64,000 nt of DNA from Zeugodacus cucurbitae (taxonomy: Eukaryota; Arthropoda; Insecta; Diptera; Tephritidae): contig NC_071671.1 of the NCBI RefSeq assembly GCF_028554725.1, forward strand, positions 28,954,001 to 29,018,000. Reading direction: 5' to 3'. Position 1 is the first letter of the stretch, and every line of letters begins with the position of its first letter. A program made the position numbers and the translations under genes. The notes beneath the pieces were generated by a model. It was given only the letters and a program-made list of their open reading frames with translations, made no database searches and was not told the DNA's origin. This document shows, one piece after another, positions 21,722 to 33,420 of this stretch.

Positions 21722-24700
21722 TTACAAATTAGAAACACTTAAAATTTTATTCTTAAAATTGGGGACTGAAAGATCTCTATTTAAAAATTTAGTTATAAAA
21801 TAAATCCTAATTCTAATAAAAAGACCAATTGCTACATTTGGGTCACAGTCTTCACAACACAAGAAGGGCCTAACATCTTTTAATTTAGAAAAAAGAATTT
21901 CTCCTACACCTATCTTGTGACAATTTCTGTCGAATTCCTCAACAAATTTAGTTTCTAAGTTATTAATAAATGCAACAAATTCATTAGGCGGTTTAACTAA
22001 GTTGCATTTATCGATTTGATTTTGGTGCAGGAGGATGAATTCATCAGAAAGAATTTCATCTCCTAAATAAGGCAAGGGCAGGAGGCATGTGTGCATTTTG
22101 AAAATTTTCAAATATAGATAGCCGCAGAAGTAACTAAATGCGTTTTCTTTTAAAAAATTTATTTCTAAACTACTATCTAAAGTGATGGATCTAACAATGG
22201 AGTGTTCGGGCCGTGGTAAGCCTTGAAAATCCTGCCAAGAAAGGTCGTTCAAAAGGGAATCATTGCACACATTAAGAAGAACATTGTTGCTGTGTTCTGA
22301 AATTACTGTAGCTTCGGGTTCTAAAGGCAGCTCACAGTTTCCTTTGGTTACGATATTTACGTAACGTAGGCCCCACGACTTTCTAAATAGGCTAGAGAAC
22401 ATGAAAGGTGCTACTCTAGTACCTCCTCTACTTCTAATCTGACCAAAAAAATGTTCTAAACTGTCCTGGCACAGTCGTCTTGTCTTTAGGTAGGGAAATC
22501 CTGAATGTGGCAGCAATCGCCACAAGCGTCTTAAACTATTTATGTTAATTATCCACCCCTTTATAAAATTAAAATTATTTGTTGTGTTGTTTCCTAACTC
22601 ATCTACGACCCGGATTGTTTTTAAAACCTGTTCTGCCTCATCTAAAAACTGTTTTTGCTCTTCGGAACCTTCAAAAACTTTTTTAGTGGGTACAATAGCC
22701 TCAACAAAACTGCTATTAAAAATGTCAAATAACTTATTAAAAAAAGAAACGAATTCCGCGGTATTAATAAAGCTTACACTATTTGAGCTTAAGGCTCCGG
22801 AGCTGTAAAGGGATAACATACCAGCAGCGACCGTATTACTTAACACTTGAGACGCGAATTTAACCTTCATTTTTTGGAAGGTATTGGGGTAAATATGAGC
22901 ATCGGTTAATTTATGCGCGCACCGATAACTCGACTTAGAGTCCATTTTGTAAAAATGGATTATATCGGACCAACTAATGCGACGATTTTTGAAGAAAACT
23001 TTATTTTTATTATTTTGTAAGCAGTTCCGGCTGCATTTTATCAAATGGGGGCTATCGTAAAAAAAACATATTTCCTTGCCATTAACATTAAAAAAATGCC
23101 GTGAGGCTGAAACACCTAACAAATTAGCAAAAATTTTGAAAATTAGTTCCCTGGTCGCAAAAAAAATGGCAAGGAACTAGTCCTATGTTTTGAAGTTGTG
23201 TAATGGCTTCAAGAATATATTTTTTGAGGACATCTCCTTTGCAAGAACCTCTTACAAAGAAATACGCTAATGGGTGCGACCAAGGTTCGCCACCTATACC
23301 TTGCACCATTATGGTCATTGCAGTTGTGGCTAATCTAGATGTACGATTTTCATCGCCATAATCTTCGAGACCTATCACTCTATCAAATTTCCTATCATAC
23401 TGCAAATGACATTTCAGTGACATTTCATCACAAGAAACGGATACGAACTTTTGTTCAAAAGAAAATCCCCTACACCTAATTTCTAACGAGTTTATGCTGC
23501 TTTGGGTGCAACCTGGGAAACGAGGCCAATCTGTAACAAAATTATGCAAAGTGTTTTCTGAAGGAAAACTAAGCTGGTGCTTTAGGTATCGATAAGCAAC
23601 TGGCGACAAGAAAAATACACCCAAAGCTATGGTTATAAAAAAATTATCATACCGCTGACTGTGATTTTTACGTTTACTATTAAAAAAACTACTCCTAATA
23701 CAAGCTCCTAACTGAGGAGGAACATTGCTACAAAATAACTCAAGAGGGTCTGACTGTTCCCTAAATGAACTATTTCTTATTATTTCCCTACATCTTTCTA
23801 ATTCAGCGGCCATTTGGACCAACTGAGCCTTTAAACTCCTATTCTCCTGTTCTTTTTCATTTAATTTTATTTGTAAAATCCTATTCTCTTCCCTCAATTT
23901 CTTCTTTCTATCTGTCCCTGCTGTCAGACCCCGACCTGTTTGCGCGGCCTTTTCAAAACTATTTAAATGTTCCTCCTCAAGGAATGGAAGAGGCTCTAGA
24001 ACTATATCGCGATTTCCCGTTTCAAAAAGTGGAAGAAGCTGCTTCGATGCACCGGTTGCATTTGAGACAGCTTCTTCAATAGGAGCGAAATCTTCCGTAC
24101 CCAACTCTATGGGTTTTTCTAATAGAGAATTAGAGGCATTAAATGTAGGCTCTACTAAATTTACGTCGGGAACGGCCCTCGGACGCAATTTTCGTTCGTG
24201 GCGCATTTTTTCGGAAAAATGACGTTCACACGCGAAAATGTGTTTAGGCGTTTTTTCGCCAACTTCTTCAAAAACACCTAAACGCTTGAGCCAACATTTA
24301 CGCCTATTAAAAGGAAAAATATAATTATCGTAAGAAATAATATTTATAATAATAATAATAATGCAAAAAGAGTCAAAACACATAATTTTCCTTACACAAA
24401 AATTGTTTGTAGATATTTTCTATAATTTAAAAAATTTTAAAATATCGATATATCGAAAATTATCGAAAGTTTTTTTAAAAGTTTTTATAGACATTTACAC
24501 ACGTTTAATATATATACCGAACGACAATTTAAATTGGACTATTGATGGCACATCCACTATATTCAAATCATAAGCGCGCGCAGTCGTTATTTCAAAAAAA
24601 CTTAATAATAAAAATTCGATATATAGAAAACTATCCAACACATTATTGAAAAAAAAACAATTTTAACACTTTATTGTCTCAAATTTATCGCACCGCAATT

Positions 24701-24882
24701 ACTTTACACTTTATATTTATATTTGCTTTATTGGTTTATGACACTTTTTGCACTATTTTTTGCACGTTTTTTTTAATTACTTACCGTTCGAGGTCCGCTC
24801 CCACGCTGGGAAATTTAAACACCATTCCTCCCTCGCCGCAGCCAACAACACATTTTTTCCAGCTTTCTTTTGCTTTCGGCAT
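21722..24882 (-). pseudogene. THAP/P-element-type transposase, one 1-nt insertion from fully open
   Basis: Exon 1 (24785-24882) reads MPKAKESWKKCVVGCGEGG, then FKFPSVGADLER. A 481-nt intron (GTAAG...TAATAG) leads to exon 2 at 24303, giving RRKCWLKRLGV, ACERHF and AVPDV: a complete C2CH THAP finger (C-x3-C, C-x2-H). A leucine-rich coiled coil follows (EENRILQIKLNEKEQENRSL). Catalytic motifs of the P family are present: SCDEMSLKCHL, FFCDQGTNFQ and CQDSLEHFFGQIRSRGG, so all acidic residues are there. The frame changes at a run of five Ts at about 23128-23132, between GTNFQN and the following FANLLGVSASR. With one T fewer the coding length is 2679 nt, exactly 893 codons. The stop at 21722 is followed almost at once by hAT coding sequence. 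Confidence 0.87.
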
Positions 24883-25211
24883 TTTGTCTGAAAAATCTAG
24901 ATAAAAATTATTAAATAAATACCTATTTATTTTACAAATATTGAAATATACTTACATGTACTAAAGCTGCGTGCTGTTTTTCTATTCTTATTCTTCTTAT
25001 TTGTGACAGTTACAAATGGATGGAAAAAATGGAAAATATCTCTGTTTTCAAATTTTTTTAGCAACATTTCAATCTGGCAAATCCAGTTTCCCAATTGCGA
25101 AACGTCAAAACGTACTGATTCCAGTCAAATGTCAAAGATTGGTAGGTTTTGATGTTTGTCAATATGCTCTCACTTCCAATAAAATGAGAGTTGAACATCT
25201 CTTTATCTCTG
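24883..25211. promoter_or_regulatory. 5' flank of the P/THAP gene and right end of the inserted block
   Basis: Upstream of the minus-strand ATG there is no further open exon. The outer end, read inward from 25211, is CAGAGATAAAGAGATG followed by TCAACTCTCATTTTATTGG. It abuts the octamer GTGTGAAT and is therefore the presumed terminal repeat of whichever element made the insertion. No promoter motif can be named with confidence. Confidence 0.35.
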
Positions 25212-25330
25212 GTGTGAATTGTCAAAATCTTACAAAACACTATGAGCCAGTCTCACCACAGCCAACGCGGAAGGAGAAATTTTAACAGCGTCACGTTAAC
25301 ATTGCTGAGCATTAAATGAAAAATATGCTC
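25212..25330. repeat. Dispersed repeat R, right half
   Basis: Begins with the octamer GTGTGAAT, then TGTCAAAATCTTACAAAA, CACAGCC and CGGAAGGAGAAAT, matching 10841-10920. A further short match (ATATGCTCAGA) occurs at 25324. Confidence 0.6.
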
Positions 25331-25667
25331 AGACGTTTACATTGATTGTATAGCCGCATGTTAGCCTTTTGGCTTATATATGTATGTATATTTACTGTTA
25401 TATGCAATCGTATCTGCTGATATGATATTTATTTTGCGAATATGTATTAATGAATTGTACAATTTATAACATTGTACATATAGATTTGCATATGAAGTTA
25501 TTTGAAGTTACTTGCATAGAAAATATTTTTAATAATATTTATATTTTAAATATATAAATATCATATTCCTTTTGTATTAACGGAAATTATATCTTTCATC
25601 AATTGAATGTTGCCTATATAATACATATGTATATCTGCACATTTTTATGTGCATGTGCCTTTAAACA
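25331..25667. other. AT-rich spacer, no gene
   Basis: Simple TATATGTATGTATA-type sequence up to the presumed target duplication of the jockey-type LINE. The open frame that begins at 25603 merely reads through this flank into LINE ORF1. Confidence 0.5.
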
Positions 25668-25701
25668 TCCTATTAAATGTTCAGCAAACGAGCGGACAAC
25701 A

Positions 25702-26949
25702 ATGGAAAAAACAATGCAAGGTGAGCATGTACCGAAGAGAAAAGTACAATCTTTACAGACTGGCATTGACCGCTACGTCAACATAAAAAGGAAATCAAGT
25801 CCTATCAAGACAGCGGTTAATGCCAAAAAGTTTCAACCCGCCACGCTTAATACAAATAAGCCTGGAAATTTAAATGGCAACAGATTTGCCATACTAAGCA
25901 ATGGTTTGGACGACGATGCGAAGGGTGCCACCACAGTCGCGAATGCTAAGCCGCCGCCAATATATTTACGTGAGCGTAGCTCAAATGCACTTGTTGATAA
26001 ACTCAGTGAAATTGTAGGTACCAACAATTTTCATATCGTGCCTTTGAAAAAAGGCAAGATTGATGAAACTAAAATACAATCCTACACTGAGAAAAGTTTT
26101 ATGGATATAGTGAAATTTTTGTCAAATAACAACAAGAATTATTATTCTTATCAACTGAAGAGCTCTAAAGGCCTAGTTGTTGTTGTAAAAGGCATTGAGT
26201 CTTCGGTAGAATCAAATGATATCAAAGAAGCCCTTGAAGAATGCGGCTTTGGAATTAAAAATGTGGTAAATATCTTCAATAGAAATAAAGTACCACAATC
26301 AATGTTTAAAATTGAATTGTTGCCAAACTCTAATCCAATAAAAAAGAATGAAACACACCCAATATACAATTTAAAATATTTACTCCATCGTAGAATTACC
26401 GTTGAAGAACCTCATAAAAGAAATGGTCCGGTATAATGCACTAACTGCCAAGAGTATGGGCATACCAAATCATATTGCACTCTACGCAGTGTTTGTGTGG
26501 TATGTGGTGATTTGCACCCAACATCAAAATGCACTCTTAAAAAAGAGGATACAAATAAAAAATGCAGTAACTGTGGAGGAAATCATACTGCTAACTACAG
26601 GGGCTGCCCTGTATATAAAGACTAGAAATCAAAATTGACACTGGGAATTCAAGCTCGTCGTAACCAAATGTTGAATATCCCTCGTAACGAAAATGTAGTA
26701 ATTACAGACCAGAGTTCGAAACCTGGTAATTCTAAGGATATCTTTGTCCAGGGAAGCTATGCAAATGTGGTAAAAGGCAACGCTGTGCAAATGCAACAAC
26801 CGCAAAATCCACCAAGTGGAGGTATTGAAAATATGATTCTAAATCTGACTCAATGTATGACACAATTCATGTCTACGATGCAAAACATGATCCAAGATTT
26901 GATCAAATCTCAAAATCAAATGTTACAAACTTTATTATCTAAAAAATGA
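25702..26949 (+). pseudogene. Jockey-type ORF1 (gag-like, zinc knuckles) with two stops
   Basis: Nucleic-acid-binding ORF1 protein. A basic N-terminus is followed by a PRE_C2HC-like region (GLVVVVKGIESSVESNDIKE ... FNRNKVPQSMFKIELLP) and three cysteine-histidine knuckles: CTNCQEYGHTKSYC, CVVCGDLHPTSKC and CSNCGGNHTANYRGC. One frame runs from 25702 to 26949 but is broken by TAA at 26434-26436 (CAA in copy 2, Gln before CTNC) and TAG at 26623-26625. The tail is Gln/Met-rich. The stop TGA overlaps the ORF2 ATG. Confidence 0.85.
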
Positions 26950-29562
26950 GTATACTAAATATTTGTATATGGAATGCCAACGGTGTAAACCAACACAAAC
27001 TGGAGTTAATACGATTTCTGACTGAAAAAAACATAGATGTTATGCTGATATCAGAAACTCATTTAACAAATAAAAACAATTTCTTTATAGCGGGATATAG
27101 ACTTCATGTTACAAATCATCCAGATGGAAAGGCGCACGGTGGAACAGCAGTATTGGTTAGAAATCGGCTAAACCACCATGCTTTAGAACCACATGCTACA
27201 GCGCAGCTACAAGCTACAACAATATCATTGAAAAATCGAGGTTCTGACCTCAATCTGACGGCTATATACTGTCCACCTCGTTTTAAAATTACAGACTGCG
27301 AATTTAAAGATTTTTTTGGAACGCTAGGTCCAAGATTTCTAGCTGGTGGTGATTATAATGCAAAACACATGTACTGGGGCTCACGTCTTATTAATCCGAA
27401 AGGACGACAGCTGTACTACACTATTATAAATAAGCACAATAACCTTGATATAATATCTCCTGGTAAGCCGACATACTGGCCCAGTGATAGAAACAAAATA
27501 CCAGACTTAATAGATTTTGCTGTAGTCAAAAATATAGATAGAACGCTAATAACAGCAGATACATGTACAGACTTATCTTCAGATCATTCTCCTGTACTAA
27601 TAAAGTTATTCGAACAGCCCATGATAGTTGAGCCAAAAGTATCTTTAACATCTTTTAAAACTAACTGGTTGAAATATAGAAAATATATCAGTAGCCACAT
27701 TAATATCGATTTAAAAATAAGTACAGGAAGAGATATTGATGAAAGCGTAATGGAATTCAATGATGTAATAACAAATGCAGCTGTCTTGGCAACACCTAAA
27801 AGAAAAGTTAAGGTTTTTAGAAACATGACTAATAATGAAATAGAAAAGCTTGTAAATGAGAAAAGGCAAGCGAGACGTGAATGGCAGTTAAGTCGTTCCC
27901 CTTCAACTCTGCGTCAACTGAAATCGGCTGCACGTAAGTTAAAAAAAGCACTTAAACGCGATGAAGAATACAATACTGAAAATTATATAAAGCACCTGTG
28001 TCCAAATTCTAGCAAGAAAAACTCCCTTTGGAAAGCCCAAAAGTATTTTAAGCCTCCAGTAGATTCCAAGATGCCTATAAGACAGTCGAATGGTAATTGG
28101 GCGCGCAGTAATGAGGAAAAGGCAAATTGCTTTGCAAATCACCTTGAAAAGGTATTTCAACCCAATGTACCAAAAAACAACTTTAAGTTGCCAACTTTGC
28201 CCAATACTGCAAACGAGTCAAGCGTGTCTATTAGGACGTCTACTTATGAAATTATCAAGATCCTAAAAGAGCTAAATCCGAAAAAGTCTTCAGGACACGA
28301 TAATATTACTCCAAAAATGTTAATTGAGTTGCCAAATATTGCTATATCAGTGCTCTCTTTGCTCTTTAATGCAATTCTTGGTTTCGGGTACTATCCAATT
28401 TCGTGGAAAAAGTCGCAGATCATCATGATAGATAAACCTGGAAAAGACTTAACACAACCATCTTCCTACAGACCAATAAGTCTCTTACCATGTCTTTCCA
28501 AAATATTCGAAAAAGTTTTACTATCAAAAATGTCTCCTTTCCTCCACGAAAATAATATAATACCAACCCATCAATTCGGGTTTCGTGCTAAACATGGCAC
28601 AGTAGAGCAAGTGAATAGAATTACAAACGAAATCAGGAAAGCATTCGAGCACAGAGAGTACTGTTCAGCTATTTTTCTCGATGTAGCTCAGGCGTTCGAT
28701 AAGGTCTGGCATGAAGGCCTTTTATAGAAAATCAAAAACGTTTTACCTTACGAATTGCATAAAACATTGGAGTCATATTTAAGAAATAGGAAATTTACGA
28801 AGAACGAGCAATAAGGGCCGGTGTACCTCAGGGCAGTGTATTAGGCCCCACTCTGTACATAATATATACAGCAGACCTTCCAATAGCTAACAACGTATTG
28901 ACATCCACTTTTGCGGATGACACAGCCATAGTAAGCCGAAACAAATGCCCCATTAGAGCATCAAGAGTATTAGAGAAGCACTTAACTTGTGTCGAAGAAT
29001 GGCTAGCCAACTGGCGTATAAAAATTAATGAGCAAAAATGTTACATTTTCTCTAAGGCCAGAAACATGTCGGACAATTAAAATAAACAATGTATTAGTAC
29101 CCCAAGCGAGTAACTTATCTTGGGATTCACCTGGATCGAAGGCTTACGTGGCGGAAACATATAGCGAGTAAAGTAACTTGCATGAAGTTAAGAGCAGCAA
29201 ATTTAAATTGGCTTCTAAACAAAAATTCTAAACTTAGCCTAGACAACAAAGTCCTGTTATACAATGCAATCATAAAACCGATTTGGATGTATGGTATTCA
29301 ACTGTGGGGTACGACCTGTGCAACCAACATTGATATAATTCAGAGATTCCAATCTAAAATGCTTAGAACAATAACGGGTTCACCATGGTACATGCGTAAT
29401 GAAAATATCCATAAGGATCTTGATATTCCTATGGTAAAGAAGGAAATAGAGGACAGCAGAAAGAAATATATTTCTAAACTTCGTGAACATCCAAACCCAT
29501 TGGCAAACGCCTTGGTACATTCCAATCAAACTCGTTTAAAAAGAAGAGATCTACCTGCCTAC
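26946..29562 (+). pseudogene. Jockey-type ORF2 (AP endonuclease + reverse transcriptase), broken
   Basis: The endonuclease is intact in sequence: ICIWNANGV, LISETHLT, AGGDYNAKHMYWGS and SSDHSPVLI. RT begins about 28270 with PKKSSGHDNITPKML, then SSYRPISLLPCLSKIFEK, HQFGFRAKHGTVEQ and FLDVAQAFDKVWHEGLL. A TAG at 28725-28727 ends this frame; copy 2 has Tyr there. About 30 nt are then missing with a frame change (RKF to the equivalent of ERAIRAGVPQGSVLGP). The catalytic FADD is at 28908-28919. Another shift occurs near 29045-29090, and the C-terminus is open again at 29182-29562 (LYNAIIKPIWMYGIQLWGTT). At least three disabling lesions. Confidence 0.87.
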
Positions 29563-29708
29563 TAAAGAGCAACGTTCTGCCAAAAAGCTCAAACACATTC
29601 TTGAGCTTACTTAGTTGTAAATAGATTTAAGATTTTAATACTTATTGTTAGGCTTTAAACAAAGCAGATTCAATAAATAAAGAAATATTGAAAAAAAAAA
29701 AAAAAAAA

Positions 29709-30360
29709 TCCTATTAATGGTATTATCACTTATGCCAAACAAATATTACATACCCAAACTTACATATGTATGTATAAATATGCGTTCACTTGTAAGTTTG
29801 TTAACTTAAAAAAAATCGAAAGCATTGTTCTACAAAAACAACAAGCGTCGCAATACGAACGAGCAGCTTCACAAGTCAATACCCTGCAAAAAGTAGGACC
29901 ACATTATGTACTAGGACAAGACCACGCTACGTTGTAACCAACAATAGCGACCGCAGTGTTTCAAACATATGGAAAAAATATAGTTACATCAACATTGATA
30001 TGTCATTGGACATGACCATATCTGGTCTCAAGCTGCATAATATAGGATCACACAACAAACTAGTGATAAGCGATATTGCTATTTTGGAATCACTGTGATT
30101 TCAGTGATTGCTATTTTTAAATCACTGTGATTTTATATGGCTATTGCGATCACAACAAAAAAAAAAAGAATTTATGAAGATTTGTACTCCGCACTTTATT
30201 TTAATTTTTTACATTTACATTTTTATTAATTTTAACAATATCCAAATTTTACCTGCTTTTGTAATCTCAAATAACTACATAATAATTTTTGGGTACATTT
30301 AACTGCTTTTATATTCACCGTACCCAAAATTATCGAAATCGTAACTAAAACTGCTACTGT
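29709..30360. other. Spacer with degenerate ATCACTGTGATT repeats
   Basis: No gene seen. At 30065-30140 the string AATCACTGTGATTT occurs several times, apparently a relative of the 37-bp array that follows. Confidence 0.4.
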
Positions 30361-30556
30361 GATCACTGAACAGTGATTGCTACTTTCGAACTGATATTGT
30401 TACTGAACAGTGATTGCTACTTTCGAACTGATATTATTACTGAACATTGATTGTTACTTTCGAACTGGTATTGCTACTGAACAGTGAGTGCTACTTTCGA
30501 ACTGATATTATTACTGAACAGTGATTGTTACTTTCGAACTGGTATTGCTACTGAGT
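30361..30556 (+). repeat. 37-bp minisatellite, about five copies
   Basis: The unit contains GAACAGTGATTGCTACTTTC and CTGATATT. GAACA/GAG starts recur at 30368, 30405, 30442, 30479, 30516 and 30553, exactly 37 bp apart. Units differ at a few positions, alternating between CTGATATTATTA and CTGGTATTGCTA forms. Confidence 0.9.
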
Positions 30557-30898
30557 GACCAACACTTTCTTAAATTCACATTTTATAAAGCAAAGTCCAA
30601 ATCAATCATCATTTCTGGGTTCTGATGGATTGATATCTATAATATTTACAATTGGATTACGATAACTAAAATACGATATGAAATCATTTCACTCATTGGT
30701 CATTTCTAATGCAAATTTCTCTCTGAGGAATGCCAATAATGGTTCAGCTTCTGGCAATGAGAAATTTACATTGAAATCTCCCGCAAGGAGTACCGGTTGT
30801 TCGCTATACAAACCTGCAGTTGACAACGGTTTGAATCACTATTCACTGTTTACTAATACTACAAATAGTACGTCAATATTATATAGAACACGAATTAA
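30557..30898. other. Left flank of the Helitron, no gene recognised
   Basis: A 76-codon open frame at 30678-30908 runs into the Helitron start and has no family resemblance. Confidence 0.4.
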
Positions 30899-31419
30899 TC
30901 TATACTAATATTATAAAGAGGAAAGGTTTGTTTTTTTGTCTCGAATAGGCTCCGAAACTACTGAACCGATTTGAAAAATTCTTTCACCGTTGGAAAGCTA
31001 TACTATCCCTGAGTGACATAGGCTATATTTAGTTAAAAAAAAATAGGGTTCCTTACCAAAACTCCGATAATGTAAAAAAAAATACCAATAAACTTTCTTT
31101 AATCGCGAATGCTGCGAAAACGATTGAAGATATAACAAAGTGATGTACATACGTCGAGACATCATATCTCTAACTATTATAGTTTTGTCACAATAAACGA
31201 TTTGATATAAAAAAATTAATTAAAATACCACTACTTGAAAAGGCTCTTTATTTGTACCTTAGTATTAATCCTTATCGAATTTTTTTTTTTCAATATTTCC
31301 TTATTTATTGAATCTGCTTATTTTTAAGCCTAACAACAAGTTATAAAATCCTAAATCTATTTAAAAACTAGACAAGCTCAACCAAGTGATTGAGCTGTAT
31401 TTGGGTGAAACGTTGCTCT

Positions 31420-33420
31420 TTAGTACGCAGGCATATCCCTTCTTTTTAGGCGTGTTTGTTCGCAGGAATGTACTAAAGCATTAGCCAATGGGTTTGGGTG
31501 GTCACAGAGTTTAGATAAATATTTCAATCTGCTGTCCTCTACTTCTTTCTTTACCATAGGGATACCAAGATCTTTATGGATATTTTCATTGCGCATGTAC
31601 CATGGTGAGCACGTGATTGATCTAAGCATTTTCGATTGGAACCTTTGTATTATATCAATATTAGTTGCACATGTCGTACCCCACAGTTGAATGCCATACA
31701 TCCAAATCGGCTTTATGACCGCATTGTATAAAAGCACTTTGTTGTCTAAGCTAAGTTTAGAGTTTTTATTTAAAAGCCAATTTAAATTTGCAGCTCTTAT
31801 CTTCATGCACGTTATTTTACTAGATATATGTTTTCTCCACGTATGCCTTCTATCTAGGCGAATACCAAGATAGGTAACTTCATTCGCTTGAGGCACTATA
31901 ATATTGTTCATTTTTACTGCCGGGCACATTTTTGGTCTTAGGGAAAATGTAACATGCTTGCAATTTTGTTCATTTACATTTATACGCCAGTTTGCTAGCC
32001 ATTCTTCGACAGAACTTAAGTGCTTCGCTAATATTCTTGATGCTATAATAGGGCATTTGTTAGGACTCACTAAAGCTGTGTCATCCGCAAAAATTGATGT
32101 CAAAACATTATAACAGTTGGAAGATCAGCTGTATATACATATGATGTACAGATTTGGGCCTAAAACACTGCCCTGTGGTACTCCAGCCCTTATTGAACGT
32201 TCATCAGATATAAAATCACCTACTTTTACAGCAAATTTTCTATTTTTTAAATAGGACTCCAAGGTTTTATGCAATTGGAAAGGTAAACTTTTTTTAATCT
32301 TATACAAAAGTCCTTCATGCCACACTTTATCAAACGCCTGAGCCACATCTAGAAATATAGCAGAACAGTACTCTCTATGTTCGAATGCCTTCCTAATTTC
32401 GTTACCATGTACCATGTTTTGCACGAAACCCGAATTATTATTTCCATGAAGGAAAGGAGACATATTTGATAGTAACACTTTTTCAAATATTTGAGAAAGA
32501 CAGGGTAGAAGACTGATTGGTCTGTATGAAGACGGCTGTGTCAGGTCTTTCCCCGGTTTATCTATCATGATCCCCGGTTTATCTATCATGATCTGCGACT
32601 TTTTCCATGAAATAGGATAGTATCCGAAACTAAAAATTGCATCAAAGAGCAAGGAGAGCACTGTCAAAGCAATATTTGGTAACTCAATTAGCATTTTTGG
32701 AGTAATATTATCGTGGCCTGACGATTTTGGATTAAGCTCTTTTATGATACTAACAATTTCAGTAGTTGAAGTCTTAATAGACCCAAGCGACTCGTTTGTG
32801 GTATTGTGGATGATTGGCAACTTAAAATTGTTCTTTGGGCAATTTGATTGAAATACCTTTTCTAGGTGATTTACAAAACAATTTGCCTTATCTTCGTCAC
32901 TTCGTGTCCAATTACCATTTGACTGTCTTATAGACATGTTGGAATCTACCGGTGGCTTAAAAGACTTTTGGGCTTTCCAAAGAGAGTTTTGCTTTCTAGA
33001 ATTTGGACACAGTTTCTTTATATAATTTTCAGTGCTGTATTCTTCCTCGCGTTTAAGCGCTTTTTTTAATTTACGTACAGCAGATTTCAGTTGAAGCTGT
33101 ATCTGCCATTCGCGTCTAGCTCGCCTTTTTTCGTTCACAAGCTTTTTTTATTTCAATATTAGTCACGTTTCTAAAAACCTTAATGTTTCTTTTTGGTTTT
33201 GCCAAGACAGCTGCATTAGTTACTACATCATTAAATTCTTCTATACTGTTATCAATATCTCTTCCTGTATTTTAAATCTATGTTAATGTGGCTACTGATA
33301 TATTTTCTATATTTCAACCAGTTTGTTTTATGAGTTGTTAGAGAGACTTGCGGCTCAACTATCATGGGCTGTTCGCATAACTTTATTAGTACAGGAGAAT
33401 GATCAGAAGATAAGTCAGTG
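31420..33420 (-). pseudogene. Jockey-type ORF2, copy 2 (RT and C-terminus)
   Basis: Starts inside the endonuclease (LSSDHSPVLIKLCEQ). RT runs 33138-32125 with SGHDNITPKMLIELPNIALT, SSYRPISLLPCLSQIFEK, FLDVAQAFDKVWHEGLLYKI and RAGVPQGSVLGP. A 21-nt tandem duplication repeats IMIDKPG at about 32560-32600. The GFRAKHGT region is shortened (SGFVQNMVHGNEIRK). A frame change near 32110 precedes FADDTALVSPNKCPI (32103 onward), and the C-terminus is open to 31420 (RLKRRDMPAY). Slightly less damaged in the RT than copy 1, but lacking its endonuclease. Confidence 0.85.

Larger units (their letters stand above)
18763..25211. mobile_element. 6.4-kb inserted block with hAT and P/THAP transposase genes, 8-bp direct repeats
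   Basis: Flanked by GTGTGAAT at 18755-18762 and 25212-25219. The flanks are the two halves of repeat R, whose continuous form is at 10781-10941. The left end CAGGGGCGAACGCAGG is a hAT-style terminus. The right end read inward is CAGAGATAAAGAGATG, which does not match it well. Contents in order: AT-rich GATAC-rich leader, a mini-me-like insertion (19311-20870), a hAT C-terminal coding region (plus), and a P/THAP-type transposase gene (minus). Both superfamilies make 8-bp duplications. Either one element inserted into the other and lost its opposite end, or this is a composite unit; I cannot decide. Confidence 0.6.
25677..29708 (+). mobile_element. Jockey-type LINE, copy 1
   Basis: ORF1 (gag-like) and ORF2 (endonuclease-RT) lie in order and overlap by the four bases ATGA at 26946-26949. 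The element ends with AATAAATAAAG and 18 As (29691-29708). The 9-mer TCCTATTAA occurs right after the poly-A (29709-29717) and at 25668-25676, a plausible target duplication that sets the 5' end at 25677, just upstream of the ORF1 ATG (25702). The 5' leader seen in copy 2 (about 240 bp) is absent, so this copy is 5' truncated or differs at its start. Confidence 0.82.

Noticed and set aside
25603..25701. N-terminal extension of jockey ORF1 (MNVAYIIHMYICTF...)
   Set aside because: Lies upstream of the presumed target duplication and reads AT-rich flank; the ATG at 25702 is preferred.
30361..30556. CRISPR-like array
   Set aside because: The 37-bp units are directly adjacent without spacers, and the surroundings are eukaryotic transposons.
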